Positions 33,951-34,511 of a stretch of 34,511 nt of DNA are shown one piece after another. A program made the position numbers and the translations under genes. The DNA is from Pirellulales bacterium (lineage in GTDB: Bacteria; Planctomycetota; Planctomycetia; Pirellulales; DATAWG01): the NCBI GenBank assembly GCA_036267355.1, contig DATAWG010000123.1, positions 1-34,511 on the forward strand. Reading direction: 5' to 3'. Below the pieces are notes generated by a model. It saw only the letters and a program-made list of their open reading frames with translations. It ran no database searches and was not told where the DNA came from. Each line of letters opens with the position of its first letter. Position 1 is the first letter of the stretch.

Positions 33951-34248
33951 GACGGCACACGGAGTGTGCCTGCTACGTAGTAGGCATTCTCCGAATGCCG
34001 TCGGCGGAACAAGACGCGATCCATGCCGGAATGAGTTTGCACGCCGATTGGCCGTGGCGGCCCGATTTACGTGGCAGACGGCACACGGAGTGTGCCTGCT
34101 ACGTAGTAGGCATTCTCCGAATGCCGTCGGCGCAACAAGACGCGATCCAAGTCGAAAAGAGTTTGCACGCCGATTGGCCGTGGCGGCCCGATTTACGTGG
34201 CGGACGGCACACGGAGTGTGCCTGCTACGTAACGGCGGACGGCACACG
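33951..34248. repeat. 126-bp tandem repeat containing GGCACACGGAGTGTGCC palindromes
   Basis: Two full units start at 33951 and 34077, with a third partial unit at 34203; the period is exactly 126. Each begins GACGGCACACGGAGTGTGCC and continues TGCTACGTAGTAGGCATTCT, itself containing the near-palindrome CTACGTAGTAG. Units 1 and 2 differ at about 10 positions, mostly in one 12-base stretch. Because 126 is divisible by three, frames stay open on both strands across the array, but no ribosome binding site or recognisable protein is seen. Confidence 0.9.
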
Positions 34249-34279
34249 GCCATCGTAACCGGGGTCCAATAGCCACATC

Positions 34280-34380
34280 GCCCTCGTCCCCCATTCCCAT
34301 CCCTCATCCCTCGTCCCTCATCCCTCGTCCCTCGTCCCTCGTCCCCCATCCCTCGCCCCTCGCCCCTCGCCCCTCGTCCC
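34280..34380. repeat. Heptamer minisatellite CCCTCGT/CCCTCAT/CCCTCGC
   Basis: About 14 seven-base units (CCCTCGT, CCCTCAT, CCCTCGC, with CCCCCAT breaks) follow one another. The minus strand is G-rich with a run of three or more G every seven bases, suited to G-quadruplex formation. The array ends 5 bases before the candidate -10 box of the last gene. Confidence 0.85.
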
Positions 34381-34382
34381 GT

Positions 34383-34392
34383 GTTATAATCG
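34383..34392 (+). promoter_or_regulatory. Candidate -10 box GTTATAATCG
   Basis: A perfect TATAAT 62 bases before the ATG at 34452. The -35 position falls within the heptamer array and has no TTGACA. The ten bases are identical to those upstream of the gene at 21594. Confidence 0.45.
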
Positions 34393-34451
34393 GCCGGTCC
34401 ACTTTCCTGCCCGCCATCCCACCTCCCAACCCGCCGCCAGGAGTTTTCGCC

Positions 34452-34511
34452 ATGCCGTCTAAATTGATTGCCGCCGGACTGATGCTGTTCGCTTTCGCCG
34501 CTGCCGAGACC
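34452..34511 (+). CDS. Start of a secreted protein, cut by the right edge
   Basis: Twenty codons are visible: MPSKLIAAGLMLFAFAAAET, a typical signal peptide with a Lys near the start, a hydrophobic core and an Ala-rich cleavage region. AGGAG lies 8-9 bases before the ATG and a TATAAT box 62 bases upstream, so the start is credible. The product cannot be named. Confidence 0.7.
   Translation, partial: MPSKLIAAGLMLFAFAAAET

Noticed and set aside
33951-34248. CRISPR array
   Set aside because: Units are 126 bp and nearly identical throughout, with no short repeat/variable spacer structure and no cas genes.
33929-34258. An apparent repetitive protein across the 126-bp tandem repeat
   Set aside because: The frame stays open only because 126 is divisible by three; frames are open on both strands, and there is no ribosome binding site or plausible protein composition.

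Overview
The window (about 34.5 kb, GC-rich) looks like chromosomal DNA of a planctomycete, most likely a Pirellulales-type member of the Planctomycetota. The reasons are the many secreted proteins of planctomycete style, a small protein with an Arg-rich stretch followed by an 'IDPTTCER..' domain that I associate with this lineage, a planctomycete-type Rhs remnant, and gaps full of short palindromic repeats. This assignment is inference; no rRNA or tRNA marker is present.

Layout. 1-1056 (minus): a membrane-anchored protein cut by the left edge, and rpiA. 1948-5429 (plus): a large secreted zinc metalloprotease and a Rid-family protein. 5757-6329 (minus): a secreted protein of unknown function, then a frameshifted Rhs scrap. 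6907-15451 (minus): a carbohydrate block read in the order glgP, a phosphatase resembling sedoheptulose-bisphosphatase SHB17, pgi, gnd, zwf, pgl. 15762-18854: a secreted HExxH peptidase (minus) and a secreted transglutaminase-like protein (plus). 18930-21398 (minus): enolase, then two overlapping membrane-protein genes. 21594-23111 (plus): a secreted polysaccharide-deacetylase-like protein. 23321-31442 (minus): a 37-residue secreted His-rich peptide, a TPR lipoprotein, the Arg-rich protein, an ECF sigma/anti-sigma pair, an alpha/beta hydrolase, a Trm112-like protein, an EF-G-like GTPase and hisA. 31804-33882 (plus): a secreted serine hydrolase. 34452 to the edge: the start of another secreted protein.

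How the genes work together. Glycogen phosphorylase would release glucose-1-phosphate. After a phosphoglucomutase step not encoded here, pgi, zwf, pgl, gnd and rpiA cover glucose-6-phosphate isomerisation, the whole oxidative pentose phosphate branch and ribose-5-phosphate formation, and eno adds lower glycolysis. The SHB17-like phosphatase inside this block could give a one-way route from sedoheptulose-1,7-bisphosphate towards ribose (riboneogenesis).

Nearly every gap carries repeats: a REP-like family with core GCGAAACCGCAAGCGAG (eight copies, one inside the anti-sigma coding sequence), a GGCACACGGAGTGTGCC family, a MITE-like family with perfect 25-29 bp inverted arms, a CATGCCCACG family, a 126 bp tandem repeat and a G-rich heptamer array. 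No transposase, integrase, RAYT gene, CRISPR array, tRNA or rRNA was seen. The least ordinary items are the His-rich peptide gene with its own signals, the SHB17-like enzyme in the sugar block, and the repeat families.
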